A DNA stretch of 64,000 nucleotides. Source: Leptodontidium sp. MPI-SDFR-AT-0119 (lineage: Eukaryota > Ascomycota > Leotiomycetes > Helotiales > Leptodontidiaceae). The stretch covers positions 1 to 64,000 of the forward strand of contig JAHLEZ010000034.1 of assembly GCA_020726505.1 (NCBI GenBank), given 5' to 3'. Shown in pieces: positions 38,776 through 50,185 of the stretch. Every line of letters begins with the position of its first letter. Position 1 is the stretch's first letter. Under the pieces are notes generated by a model that saw nothing but the letters and a program-made list of their open reading frames with translations, ran no database searches and was not told the origin of the DNA. A program made the position numbers and the translations under genes.

Positions 38776-39744
38776 CGCGCGGATGTAGAGGGGATTCTGC
38801 AGCTGCATAGCCTCCTCGAATTCCCGCTGGCAGAGTGGCGGCAAGGTCCCAGTCAGGAACACGAATGGGCAGCCCAGGTTGCGCAGGAGCACTAAACCCC
38901 GGAGCTTCCTCCGGTACTCGTCAGCAGCAGTGAACGTGAGATGACACTCGTCGATGACCACCCGGTCTAACTCCCCCCGGACACGTAGATCTGCCGCCCA
39001 TTGCAAGAAGTCATCACTGGAAGCTGCCTCTGCTGATACCAGTACTACCCGGGACCAGGAATCGCGCGCTTCAGGCCAATGCTTACAGTCCAAGCCGGCG
39101 TCAATGCAGCGGGTGACCAACTGCCGCTTCAGCTCAGCATAGGGCGCTACGACAATAGTCACCCCAGTCCCAGACAGCATAGCGGGCACCATGAAAATCA
39201 GGGTCTTTCCTCCACCGACTGGTAGAACTGCAACTAGCGGGGTCTGCTTTGCTGCAGCTAATCGCACAGCCTCTTCCTGCTGTGGCGTCCGGAACTGGGC
39301 ATAGTCATCCCGTAGAACTGTCCGTAGAGTTTTCAGAATCAGTTGGTCCTTCCCTGCCTCTGAGTCTGGCTTCTCAAGGCGCAAAACCTTGGGCCGCTTC
39401 AAGGGGGTCAGCTCTCTTACGTCCGCTGCACCCTTTCTCTTCAGAGCGGACTGTAATGACGGCTGCTTAGCGAGTTTGAGAAACGTATGCCACCGGTGGC
39501 TGACCTGCCCAAAGATCTCAAGGGAGTCGGCTGTCAGACGCTTGAGCACATCAATCGTCACCCAGTAACTGGCTGCCGTCTGACCTATAGCTAGCTGCTA
39601 AGTCGTCAGAAATCTATTACATTAAAACTACTTCCTTACGATAACTTATACATATAAGAGATAACCTGAACCTTAAAAAATCGAGCAACAGTCTTCAAGG
39701 CTTCTATGACATCAGGGGGAAGCTCTGCTCCAACTGCTGCTGTA
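38776..39744 (-). pseudogene. DUF3505/RecQ-type helicase gene, 3' fragment
   Basis: This is the helicase part of the gene that begins at 46996. From 39561 the frame reads VTIDVLKRL, then the helicase motifs FRTPQQEEAVRLAA, VAVLPVGGGKTLIFMVPAML (Walker A), VVAPYAELKRQLV, RVVIDECHLTFTA (DECH box) and FVFLTGTLPPL (motif III), ending at ALPLYIRA-like codons where the hAT begins. Motifs IV-VI are missing, so the helicase is truncated. Between about 39590 and 39680 an intron is likely; upstream of it the codons AAVGAELPPDVIEALKTVA run into the Fot1 target TA. Related proteins include large subtelomeric RecQ-like helicases of fungi. Confidence 0.8.
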
Positions 39745-41744
39745 AGTCCCCCTCCCCACCATTCCGATCACCCGCCCATTCTGATCACCTCGCTTAGCAC
39801 ACCGCTTTTTTACTTACTTACTTTTAATATTTAATAATTATCTTATTTTCTTATCGATTTTCTTGATTTTTGGAATATCAAATGAGACAGTTATTATGCC
39901 AAAATGTAACGACACAAGAGCCTTGGCCGTAGAAGGTTGACTTAACACTTAGAATACAAAACTACAGAGCTACTCTACAGGAGGGAGCCATATATATAGG
40001 GAGTCGGAGGGGAGTCGGAGTCGGACCTTTGACCTAGCCGAAGCATACCTGTTCCGGACCCCTGTTCGTAACACAAAATACACCGAAGACGATATCGTTC
40101 TGGCTATTAATACGGTCGAAAATGGCAAGTCCTTACGATATATCACAAAAGAGTGGGGTATATTATACTCTACTCTCTATAGCTGATGTCACAACACAAA
40201 CGCCTATTAATAAGCTACTAGTCATTTGCAAAGGCTACTTATAGTATTAGAAGAGTGTCTTACGTATTAGATTTTGACTTAGGAGACATTAGGGTTTAGT
40301 GTTACTTATACGCAAGTACGGCTTTTTAGGACCCGACTTTGCGTACTTTAAGGAGACTTTATATTACTCGGAAAACGATGGGTATAACGATTTTTTAAGC
40401 GGAACTTTATTCTTAATACTAAAAAGTAATATTCTATTGATTTTATACGTGTTAATAATGTAACTACTGATGTTATTAAGCCTTAGTTCTATAAATTAGA
40501 GGTTCTAGCTATTAAGGCTATTCTACTTGAAAATCGATAGAATATGAATAAAGTGGGAATTACAAAAGGTTTTGGAGTTAATAACTTAGTTATTAGGCAT
40601 GTGAAACGGCGTTTTATTTAGCGAAAACAACTTAGTTCTCGGAATTAGACCTTATTTATTAAGTATATCTTTGTAATAAGTAGGAAAATGACTTTACTTG
40701 TGATATATAAGGGGAAATCAGTTTAATAATAATAGTTTCTAGTACATCTTAACGAATTTAAGTCCTAGTAATTTACAGTAATAAAGAATAGGTAAATAAA
40801 CGATATTATTATATTAAAATAATTAGAAAAAGTCTTTATTCCTCAAACGTAATTATGTGACAGAAAACCCTAATTATTAGTCTTAGACGGCTATAGAAGT
40901 TATAAGACCGCGGAATTTATATAGAAGTGCTTAGAATATAATATATTTGTGATGTTTTTACTTATATATATGTCGCACGTCTTATAACCTTTGGATTTAT
41001 TTATTTTCTCTCTTCTTAAGGCATCTTACTAGAAACACCTCAATTTATTAGTATCCCTTACTAATTTTACATTAATTAATAAGCGCAACTTTTTAATATA
41101 CTATTATAAAGTACGCTAAGAGAGTTTAACGGCTATAAATATTAAAGCTAATTAGAAAGCTACTAGCTTATAGCTAGTAAGTATAGTAAAACCGTTAATA
41201 AGCCGATTACTATTAAAGAATAATAATCAGGAGCTAGAAACTAATGTTTCCAAGGACCTTTAGACTATTAAGGAAGTAGAGGAATCATCAGTTATTTAGT
41301 CTACGACGAAGGCTAGTAAAGAATTTAGGTTATAACTTAACACTTTGTTTAAATTATTATATAATAACCTTCTAACCCGCCGATTACTCTTTAAAAAAGC
41401 TATTAAAGCTTTTAATTAAAAGTACTTTACCCTTAATTAGGCAGAGATAAAGATATAGCAATTTGAGGCTAAATCAGATCAACTATAGCCACGGAAAAAG
41501 CGGAAGGTGCAAATTATCCTAAATTCCAAGTTTGTAGATATTTAGGCTATCTAAAGAGCTTAAATTATAGCTAGAGATCAAGAAATTGTATTTATTAATT
41601 TAGATTCAGTAGGAGATTCTAATGCTATAAAGATTGTATAGAAATTGAAGTGTTGTAGAGTTATTAAGTATTGTTTACAGGTGGTAGTAAAATTGCGGGG
41701 TGATCGGAATGGGGGGGTAATCGGAATAGTGGGGTGGGGACTTA
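39743..41744 (+). mobile_element. Second Fot1/pogo-type transposon with TA duplication
   Basis: The element is 39745-41742 (1998 bp) with inverted ends AGTCCCC... containing ATTCCGATCACCC-type repeats, and TA at 39743-39744 and 41743-41744. Its transposase starts at ATG 39896 (MPK, then after the solo LTR YTEDDIVLAINTVENGKS, KEWGILYSTLYS, SVTYTQVRLF, YSIDFIRVNNVTTDVIKP, ENR*NMNKVGITKGFGVN, LVIYKGKSV). Stops are RIP-type. It is inserted into the helicase gene in the opposite orientation, and the helicase codons join correctly across one copy of the TA. Confidence 0.9.
39900..40078. mobile_element. Solo LTR, family C, with 5-bp duplication
   Basis: A 169-bp unit at 39905-40073 starts TGTAACGAC and ends TTCGTAACA and is flanked by CAAAA at 39900-39904 and 40074-40078. 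It splits the Fot1 transposase right after its third codon: MPK on the left, YTEDD on the right. Confidence 0.88.
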
Positions 41745-43079
41745 CGGACCCTTTTCAGTGCTACATCTTCTTCTTCCTCGCCCTCTCTAGCCTTGCGCTT
41801 TGTGTTACGTGACTCTGTCTTATTGTCGATATTTAGCCTGGCTTTCTTTACCAACTGCCGCTCTAGTTCCTCGATCCGGAGCCACTTGTGCCAGTAATCC
41901 GATACCTTCTCATATTGGCTTAGTAACTCCGGCTGTAGTCGTGTTGGATAATCCCGGTTAATGGCGTATTCTGTGGCTAAAACCCTTGGGCGATGTCCAG
42001 CTTGCCGTGCAAAACTAAGTCTGGGATCACTGTCATCGTCGGGGTAGTCTGGATCAATGGGTTTCGCAATTGGCGCAATATGTTGCTTTGCAATTGCAAG
42101 AGCAGCTTGTTGGTAGCGAGCAAATGTTAGCCGCCCTAGCCCAAATCCAGCCTTTCGTGTTTGGTTCTGAACTAGTTGTGAGAGGTCACTCGTAAAATAC
42201 GGCTCGTAATCCGTAGCAAAGACGTAAGACCGTAAATCGGGAGCTAGAGGACAATTACTTAGAGTCTCTTTAAGCTGATAGGAAAGCGCATCCACAAATG
42301 GCCGAATATAGGCTAAATAGAGGAACATAATCTTGCTGACAAGCACAGGGAGGACTCGGATAACAAAGTGTGAGTTGTTCGTTATTGCCCGTGCCTTATG
42401 GTACTCGATAACAACAATTAGACGGCCGTGGTAAACAAAGATATTTCTCAAGACTTGGCGAGTATTGCACCACTTGATCGTTGCGATTTCTGTTCCCCGG
42501 CTAGGAAGGCCGCCTGTTAAATAAATACAGAGGAATAGCTTTTGCTTGAAAGTCTTAACGAGTTGCAAGTATCTAACGCAACGGCTCTGCGACCACTGGT
42601 TGTTGTGCATGAGACCCCTGCTCTTGCTACTCCATGCTCGCCGATGCAGATGCTTGAACAAGTAAGAGAGTCCGTTATCAGGCCCCTGTACAAATGACCA
42701 GCCAGGCCGGCGTTCGGCCATATTGTCCACAACCCGGCTGAGGTTGACTGCAGGCTCCTAGCCAAACATAAGCTCGGGGAGCCGGGCCCGCTATTCACGC
42801 ACAGTTAATCAAACCATCTCACGAAATGCTGTTATCTTAAGCTGCTGATTATACAATTGTAATGTCTCCTTGTCTGGTGACCAGCTAATGTTGCCTCGGA
42901 AGCCCTCCTTCCGGGCAATTGCACGTCCGTACCGAAGCATCTCGATCAGACGCCCCATAGGATGAACCCCCCCTCGGCAGAGGTACTTGTCTCGGATCTG
43001 TCGAAACCGCTGGGTCTGGTCCTTGTACGATGCCTTTGCTAGCTACTTAAGGACTTCCTATCTCTCCCCTGGCAATGCA
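41745..43079 (-). pseudogene. DUF3505/RecQ-type helicase gene, middle fragment
   Basis: The central part of the same gene. The open frame 42730-41675 includes WSFVQGPDNGLSYLFKHL, GGLPSRGTEIATIKWCNT, VVIEYHKARA, FATDYEPYFTSDLSQLVQ, LTFARYQQAALAIAKQHI and a charged tail ending ALKRVRK at the Fot1 site. Upstream, past TAG codons, it continues (GRLIEMLRYGRAIARKEGF, SWSPDKETLQLYNQQLKITA) back to the MULE site. The RGTE, YHK, YQQA and GHRPR elements are spaced as in a tyrosine-recombinase-like fold, which I offer as inference only. Stops are TAG at expected Gln or Trp codons. Confidence 0.7.
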
Positions 43080-45592
43080 TATTTCAAGGCCTCAGCTAAA
43101 TCGACACACAGGAATAGCTAAATCGACATACACTAAGAATCTATTGACTTGGCGAGTGTCATCTATCAACCTTGCCGTGCCATACTAATTTGTACTGCGT
43201 AGCAAGGGCCCCTTATGTAAATCATAAAATTCATAATTATGTAATCATTTGAAATTATAAATTAAAGCTATTTAGACTACTTAGGGGAACACTTCGACGT
43301 ACCACTACCATAACTACTATAGCTTCTATTCCTTATCCTTGCGGCCTTGCACCTCCTGCAGCAACTTATAATAATATTACTATTGCTTTTACTACATTCC
43401 AGGCGCATGCGAAAGCTAATGGCTATGCTCTTCGACGACGTGATTCCCGACCATTCCGTGTGCTATTTGTCTGCGATCGCGCAGGTAAATATGATACTAG
43501 AGGAAAGCAAAACAATATACACTTTTTTAAGAGACGTCAAAATACTAGTTTAAAGAAGTGTGACTGTCTTATAAGAGTTACTCTCATACAAGACAAGGTT
43601 ACAAAGTAATGGGAGGTCAGGGTTCTAGAGGCTTCACACAACTAAACAGCTTTTGTAGACTCTACCGCCCATCCAGCATATAGAATTGCTTCTACCCCTA
43701 CAGAGATTCGTGCTTCTATCGATACCTTAGCTAAGGCTAGCCTCCCAAATAATCAAATTCTATTAGCCCTACGAGAAGAGGACTCGAGTATCACACTTGT
43801 TTCTAAAGATATCTCTAACCTAGTCCAAAGGGAACACAAGAAGGAACTAGGCGGGAAGATTCTAATTTAATAGCTTATAGAGGTATTGTATATAATAATA
43901 TCTATTTGCTCTTATACTAATAAATCGCTAGGAGCTATAAGCAAACGATTTCCACCCTTAGTATTACCCTTAGTCCGGTCCCCTACAACGACTATTCTTC
44001 ATTTATCCCACTTCCCTCGAGCTTTGGAAGCAACACCCCGATGTTTTACTCCTTGATTGTATATACAAAACCAACTAATTTAACATGCCCTTACTAAATA
44101 TATGTGGAATAACAGGGAATAATATAATCGTTTAAATTAAGTTGGCCTTTTTATTAGGGGAAACTCAAGGAGACTACACGTAGGCTATTACTTAACTACG
44201 GAATCTGATGCTTGAGAACACAATTGCAAAGCCACTTTTTATTATAATAGATAAGGAACTGGCTCTCATGAAATGTTTAGATACACAGTTCCCTTTATCT
44301 CGGCATCTCCTCTATTGATGGCATGTGAATATGAATGTACTAGCAAAGACCAAGAAGTACTTCCTAGGACCTATTAAAGGAGACGACGGGACCTAGACAC
44401 GCTGCCCTACCTTTCAGGCATTTCTTAGCTATTAGAACACACTTCTAGCTAATACAACGGAGCAGGCTTTCAATGAATTGCTGGAAGAGATAAGGACCCG
44501 ATTCCCTTTACAAGCTATGAGTTATTATAAAGGTACTTAGCTCCTCTAGAAGGAGAAGCTCGTTGCTTATTAGGTGGACTAATCAGAGCACTTCGGGGTT
44601 ACTATTACGAGTCCTATTGAGGGTTGCCATGCTACCCTTAAGCTGTATTTACAGCGTGGGCATGTAGATCTTAAAGGGGTGTTCTTGAAATTACGGCTAT
44701 TTTGGACCGCTCAGTATTCTAGTATCTCTATAACTATTACTTAGTAGTAATTAAAGCCTAGACACAGTACAAATATCCCTCTTTTTGCTGCTACCCTCTA
44801 GTTTGTCCATGGCTACGCTCTCCAAAGGATTGCAAAGGAGAATAGTAAGCTCCCCTCTTAGGGACCCCCTCTAGACAGCTGTACATGTACTACTTAACAA
44901 GCCCTTAGTTTACTTTACTTTCACGTAATCTATAAGAGAAAGTAAGAGGGCGGCGTGATCCTTTTGACTAATATTTATTACTATTAGTACTACAACAGGC
45001 CTCAATTAGATACTCCCCCTAGGCCCTTATTTAGCCTTCCCCCTCTTCCTATCTTAAATCTAATGAGAGTAAAAAGTAAAGGAAGACTAAAGGGTGCTTT
45101 AGGTGGAGGGTCACGGGTTACATCTTCTAGTACTCGTCGAGATCCTTCATTCTTTGAGTTACCCTCTAGCTCTGCCCCTGCATTACTCGGTCAGTCGTCT
45201 ACTCCTCAAAATAGCCTGTCTACGACTGCCCTTGCGATGCAAAGGCTTGAGCTTAAGCACCGGGATCTATATGAGCCTAGTACTCGTCGCGAGAGAGGTT
45301 ACATGCAAGGCATTTCATCAGTGTATTAGACAGATAGTACTAAGGATGCTACTACGATTGTTGCAGCTACGATACAACGGGAGGTAATTAAGGGGGTAGA
45401 AGTATACACCCAGGACGCGGACTTTGAATTGGATGATTTAGATGCATTGGCATAAATACCAATTATGCACTGTACATAATTATTCATACAAATTTTGGTG
45501 GTGATAAGTGCACTCTTCATTTTCGGCTCGCTTGCTTAGTGTATGTCGATTTAGCTATTCCTGTGTGTCGATTTAGCTGAGGCCTATTTCAA
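43080..45592 (+). mobile_element. MULE (Mutator-like) transposon with 8-bp duplication
   Basis: The element spans 43088-45584 (2497 bp). Inverted ends of about 50 bp start GGCCTCAGCTAAATCGACAC and contain AGCTAAATCGACAYAC twice. TATTTCAA flanks it at 43080-43087 and 45585-45592. The plus-strand transposase shows a FAR1-type DNA-binding region (HAKANGYALRRRDSRPFRVL, FVCDRAGKYDTRGKQ), then the MULE core (IIDKELALMKCLDTQFPLS, WHVNMNVLAKTKKYF, FNELLEEI, HFGVTITSPIEGCHATLK), a C-terminal SWIM-like zone and an open tail at 45063-45450 ending DLDALA. TAG and TAA stops interrupt it. Inserted in the helicase gene. Confidence 0.85.
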
Positions 45593-46996
45593 CATAAGCA
45601 AACGTCCTATCCAGATGAATCCGGCGAGCATTGGGGTAAAGAGATACGCGGTCCGGTACATGAGAGAATACTAATGGATACCAAAGACCCCTACAAAATA
45701 CGCCAGGGGGGAGCTGGCGATATCGCCCGTAACAGAAGTGTCGGTCAGGAACGAGCAGCTCAACTAGAAAAGCTATTCAAAAAGCTGCTGCTAGACGTCT
45801 CCTGATGGCATATAAAGGGGGTCTGCTTGATCCAGATCCGCTGGCTACTAGCTAAGATCTGAGAGAGCACTCTAGACCAAGTCTACAATAAAGCTTTATA
45901 GCTCGTTATATTAAATCCCGTAGATCTCGTCGCGGAGAGTCGGTATTACTGCCCATGTTCGAAAGACAAAACTAAGAAAGCGCTTCCACTGCGACCGATA
46001 CCGTTGCTTTGTTGCGAGTCTCTGTAACGGTTGGAAAGGCTTAGGGTAGAACCAGTGCTGGTGATACCCCTTAAGCCAGCATCTGAGCACATGTGGAGTA
46101 CTTGCTAACGTGACCTCGCAGCGATTAAAGACTTGATCCAAGAGGCATAGAAGTTGTCGGATCTTGATCTCATCTGCGAGGGGGCTGGTTAGAGCCTCTC
46201 CTACCCAAAAGCCGAGGGGAAAATCTTTGATAGGACAGTCGTCCGGCTGACAAGAAGCCATGGCAATAATATCTAGTGGGCGTCCTCTGAATTGCTCGGG
46301 CCACTATGTATACCGGAGCTAGGGTGTAGTCTCGTCCTCCTTAATCTCTGCATCATGCGCAAGGCTGTCCTGCTCTAGTTGCTTAAGCCGATGCCGCTCT
46401 TGTTCCTCAAGACTCTCGAGCAGGGCTGCGCTCTCTGCATCTGCTGGCGTGTGTTCTGGCAGTAAGTCAAACTCGCCCAAATCCTGGTCCACTATCGGGG
46501 ACACAATCTAGTAGCGGGCCCTGGGGCTTGGCTTGTACCAGCTCTGGAGACGGACCCGCCGCATTTTCGTTCGAGTAGCTGGGTGCACGAGGCCATGGAT
46601 GGCGTTTAGGTGTACACTTACTACCTTTCGCGAGACTAACAGAAAACGACAGCAGCAACACGAGTAGCCATCGTACACTGGCGCGAAGTGGAGTGCAGCT
46701 GACTTATCCGGTGGTAACTTAAGGTCCCGAGCCGTCTCAACAAGATCTAAGGTCTAACAGAATTTCACAATCGGTCGGCGAATAGCTGCCTTCACCTTGT
46801 GAATCTCAAAGAGGTGCGTATAGAGGCTACTCGGGAAGCAGACCTGTTTGCATAGGTGATAGTAGAGCACGCGGAACTCGGGCATGTGCTCAATCACGCG
46901 TGGGAAGATAGCAAGGTCGAGGTCTCGCGGCACAATTGTAGGAAGGTTAAGAGTGCCTAGAGGCAATGAATCTCCAAGGCACTGATGTGTGTCCAT
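45593..46996 (-). pseudogene. DUF3505/RecQ-type helicase gene, 5' fragment
   Basis: The gene starts at ATG 46994-46996 (MDTHQCLGDSLPLG). The N-terminal zone has two Cys/His segments as in DUF3505: YYHLCKQVCFPSSLYTHLFEIH and GYSCCCCRFLL...VHLNAIHG. It then runs through acidic linker sequence (EHTPADAESAALLESLEEQE), YHQHWFYPKPFQPL, RYRSQWKRFLSFVFRTWAV and LAYFVGVFGIH to codons that continue at the other side of the MULE. TAG codons lie at expected Gln or Trp positions, for example near 46753, 46509 and 46318. Together with the fragments at 41745-43079 and 38776-39744 this gives one gene broken by two transposons. Confidence 0.75.
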
Positions 46997-47399
46997 TTTG
47001 TCTAATCAACTCTATCCTTCACTTCACAAACGCTAGGGAGAAAAGATGCTTCTTCAATTAGATTGAGAAACAGTAAAGGGGAATCCCTATAGACGCGTAA
47101 GACGTGACCTCCGTAGCAATAGGTAAGGAGCTTCTAAGTTAGACCCCAGCCGATAAGCCTTCTCCCTCCCTTTAAACTTAAAAAGGAGTATAATAGGAGG
47201 TCGAGAGCGTAAACGAGATTTTAGGGGGCATAAGCGAGATACGTGTCAAGGAGTCTATCGCAGAGCAAAACTCGAATTGGACTAGCTTATAGGGGATCAG
47301 GGGTTTGGGGGGCAACTCTCCATTTCCACCGTTAGTTTCTACGTCTAATTCGGGGTCAGATTCCGGGGTAGTTACCAGTTAAGATACCAAGGGGTAGGA
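46997..47399. other. Probable promoter region and flank
   Basis: The stretch lies directly upstream of the helicase start codon. No defined promoter element is recognised. GC-rich direct motifs such as GGGGTAGGATACC near 47390 are unexplained. Confidence 0.3.
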
Positions 47400-48545
47400 T
47401 ACCAATATCTGCGTGCGGGGGGTTGGCGGCGACCGGAACACACCCAGACGGTGGTAAATTGGGTCAGATACCGGATCATACCGGGTCTGAGGGGCATGCT
47501 CGAGTTCAGGGTGTAATTAATATAACTCGGCTTTTATTAAAGCTTAAAGGTTTTTAATTAAGTTTAAATCAGGAGAAAATAAAAACTAATCTATTACTCG
47601 AATTCTTATTTTGTGACGCTTGCTCTAGAAAGACGGCAATCACGTGTGAGTGCGGCCTCACATACTAACAGCGAGTATATGAAGATAACAAGAGTTCCTT
47701 AGAATCTACAACTAGCTAGGAAAGAAGGTAAGGAGCGTAGAGCCCTATATACAAAGGGGGAGCTCTACTAGCTCTTCTAATCTCGGTAATGCTCACTAAG
47801 TGGGCATACCGGAAATGAGGCTCTGGGCACGCCCAGTCGTCACATATTTCTTCGAGTATTTCTTTAATAATTCGCCCTTAATACGGCTCTGCGCTATTAT
47901 ATATAAACTCCTTTCTTTCGATTATAATATCCGTAAGAAACGCTCAATATAACTATCGAATAACTTATAAAGTAATCCTTTTTCGAGGCGCAAGAGGATT
48001 TTTATTAAGAGGTACAAGCCTTGTTCTTTGATTATATCTAAACGTTAGTTTGATTCTTATTTTTCTTTCGATTATACACTCGTCTGATTACGAAACTTTT
48101 ATTTAATCGTTAAGTATATATGCTTAATAACGGATTACTTATTCGAGTCGCGCTTTTGCGTGTGCTAACGTAATAAAAAGTCTTTTTTTTTTTGAATTCA
48201 TTTCTTTTTATTTATTACTCGAACAAGACTTTGTATATACTGCTTTTTATAATCGTTGATGACTTCTCGAAGTAAGTCGCGTATCTTAATATAAGGATTC
48301 GTATAATATATTATATCGTATATATGATCGCGTTATTCTTCAGTGAGAGCTCGAGGCCTGCCGGAGCGTGGTTTTGATAAAAAATTGGTTATGCTAGGAA
48401 AGTAATTCTTAATTATAAGACGGATCGTAGAAAAAGGTATTTCGGGATATTTTCGATGAATTCGAGGGGCCGACTAACGCTCAGAGCTAAGCTTGACGAT
48501 TTGTGCACGCATTTGAGGACTTAATTCACGTCGAGCCATCTTAAA
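47400..48545 (-). pseudogene. Tc1-type transposase with inserted solo LTR
   Basis: On the minus strand an ATG near 48540 begins MARRELSPQMRAQIVKLSSE, a helix-turn-helix region with PRIHRKYPEIPFSTIRLIIK and SKPRSGRPRALTEE (the GRPR hook). It runs into KIRDLLREVINDYKKQYIQSL, LAHAKARLE and SDECIIE (first catalytic Asp in SDE), and past the solo LTR into SPDLNLIKNL*ALIKAELY, corresponding to the SPDLNPIENLW block of Tc1 transposases. RIP-type stops and at least one frameshift make it inactive. Confidence 0.8.
47607..47849. mobile_element. Solo LTR, family D, with 5-bp duplication
   Basis: The 233-bp unit at 47612-47844 begins TGTGACGCTTG and ends CAGTCGTCACA. TATTT flanks it at 47607-47611 and 47845-47849. 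It lies within the Tc1-type transposase, between its SDE part and its SPDLN part. Confidence 0.85.
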
Positions 48546-48599
48546 TAGCTTCAAATGTGTGAGGTTTTCGTAAGAAACGCGTATTGAAAGCGGCGATAT

Positions 48600-49010
48600 A
48601 AATTAAGCAAGTGCCTCTTGGCAACCAGGGGGGGCGGGGGGGGGGGGGTGCAGACACTTTTTGCACCCTACTGTAAGCGGAAGGCGCATAGCTCTACGGA
48701 CTGCCGTAACTGTAAAGTCCAAGTCCCATCCCACAGCGTTGAGTATCCTGAGGATGTGAATGGGGACAGACAGGTCAAGCTTGAGGAGTACTGCAATTGG
48801 GGCTTGGCACAAGTCGAGAGCGATAAATGGAGAAGAGCACTTCAAACTGCAAATCAGGTTGCAACAGATCAGTTCCTTGAACTGAACGCTATTCTACAGC
48901 ACCCAAAGGTCGTCGCTGATTTGATAGTAAAGAAGGGGGTCAGCCCAGGCATTGCACTCCAATTTGTAAGCAACATTAAAAGATTCCAGCGACAGGCAAA
49001 GGAGACATAA
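48600..49010 (+). pseudogene. 3' fragment of an unknown host gene
   Basis: A plus-strand frame ends at 49010 without a credible ATG start. Its readable part includes TLFAPYCKRKAHSSTDCRNC, YPEDVNGDRQVKLEEYCNWG, TANQVATDQFLELNAILQHP and KGVSPGIALQFVSNIKRFQ. The 5' end enters a G-rich tract (about 48628-48650) next to the Tc1-type element. Codon use and the absence of RIP stops suggest a host gene end. The family is not recognised. Confidence 0.4.
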
Positions 49011-49059
49011 ACTATTTGTAGGCCCTATAGCACATGTACGGTAAATTATTTCATTATCT

Positions 49060-49810
49060 CATAACTGACATCTATTTGGGAAGCTGTATGATAGATATGC
49101 CTGCGTAACGGAAGTGATTCTCTGTAATATATGCATCGTTACCGACCACATCAACGCACTACTCCAGGAATATTTTAAGCTCCCTTGCAATGATATCCTC
49201 GTTTTCGTGCCATTTCTTCTTAATAAACCTTTTAAGCACCCCAAAGTATTCCTTAATCGGATTGAAATCTGGCGAGTAAGGCGATAGGAACAATAAAACT
49301 ACTCTTGCATCTCGGCACATTTGCTGGATCTTTTCTGAACGGTGCCAGGAAGCGTTATCAATAGCATTCACTGATTTGGGCTCTGGATATCTGCCACAGT
49401 AAGGTAGTAACTAGGCAATAAAGTTCTTAAACAAATCACTGCCTGTTAATCCTTGATATTCTCGCCTTAGCATAATGCCATCTTGCGCGTATGCTAGAAG
49501 AATATGCCATCTTTTTCCACGACCGAACTTTGTAACCTGTACTAGGGAAGATCCCTTAAGAGACTACCCCCAGCGTCTATATCCAGCCCTTTCATCGCAG
49601 CCAGACTTATTAACGATAATAAATTGGTAAGACTTGTACTGTGATATCTTATATAGATAGTGGTCTCGAAGGTCGGCATTCCGTTATTGTGCGATGTGAT
49701 GAATCGTTGTTCTTGTCTAACCTATTGATCGCAGCGTCCGACCGATCGTTCTTTCCGATATCCTTTTGCCAAATTTACGGTTGAGAAAGTCTGCCATTTC
49801 GCATCGATAA
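49060..49810 (-). pseudogene. Tc1/IS630-like transposase, decayed
   Basis: Reading from about 49800 downwards: MADFLNRKFGKRISERTIGR (winged helix end), NADLRDHYLYKISQYKSYQ, IVNKSGCDERAGYRRWG (Asp of the first DDE position now Asn), FGRGKRWHILLAYAQDGIML, IDNASWHRSEKIQQM (second Asp) and LSPYSPDFNPIKEYFGVLKR (third acidic position now Lys). This is a Tc1/mariner DDE transposase distinct from the one at 47.4-48.5 kb. The N-terminal part may extend to about 50060 with an intron. Inverted repeats were not located. Confidence 0.8.
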
Positions 49811-50185
49811 AGATAGGGCTGTTCGATTAGTTATCCTTGCACATTCCACGTTTTGCTTATGTTGTATGCGAATACAAAACTGCCGACACCAGTGAGTCCT
49901 GCAAGGATAGTATCTTCCTTTCATACCGCGGGACCTGTCAAATGAGATGTAAGTTGCAAAAAGCAGGCATACCTTCCGTGGAATAGCTAATTTGATCATT
50001 GTAGACTTCGAACACTTACAAAACGGCAAGAAGATGCCATCGTAACGTATATAAACCATACCCACCCAGGTTTGAAGTCTAACATTCAACATCTGACGAC
50101 ATGTTTGTTGCACATTGTTGACGAACAGTGCCCGCCAAACATGAGATTAAAGCTTGAGCTGTTATCTGAGAACGATTTGATGTCT

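Noticed and set aside
43347..43553. Plus-strand 68-codon frame in the MULE.
   Set aside because: It is a shifted frame over the FAR1-type region, whose real frame gives HAKANGYALRR.
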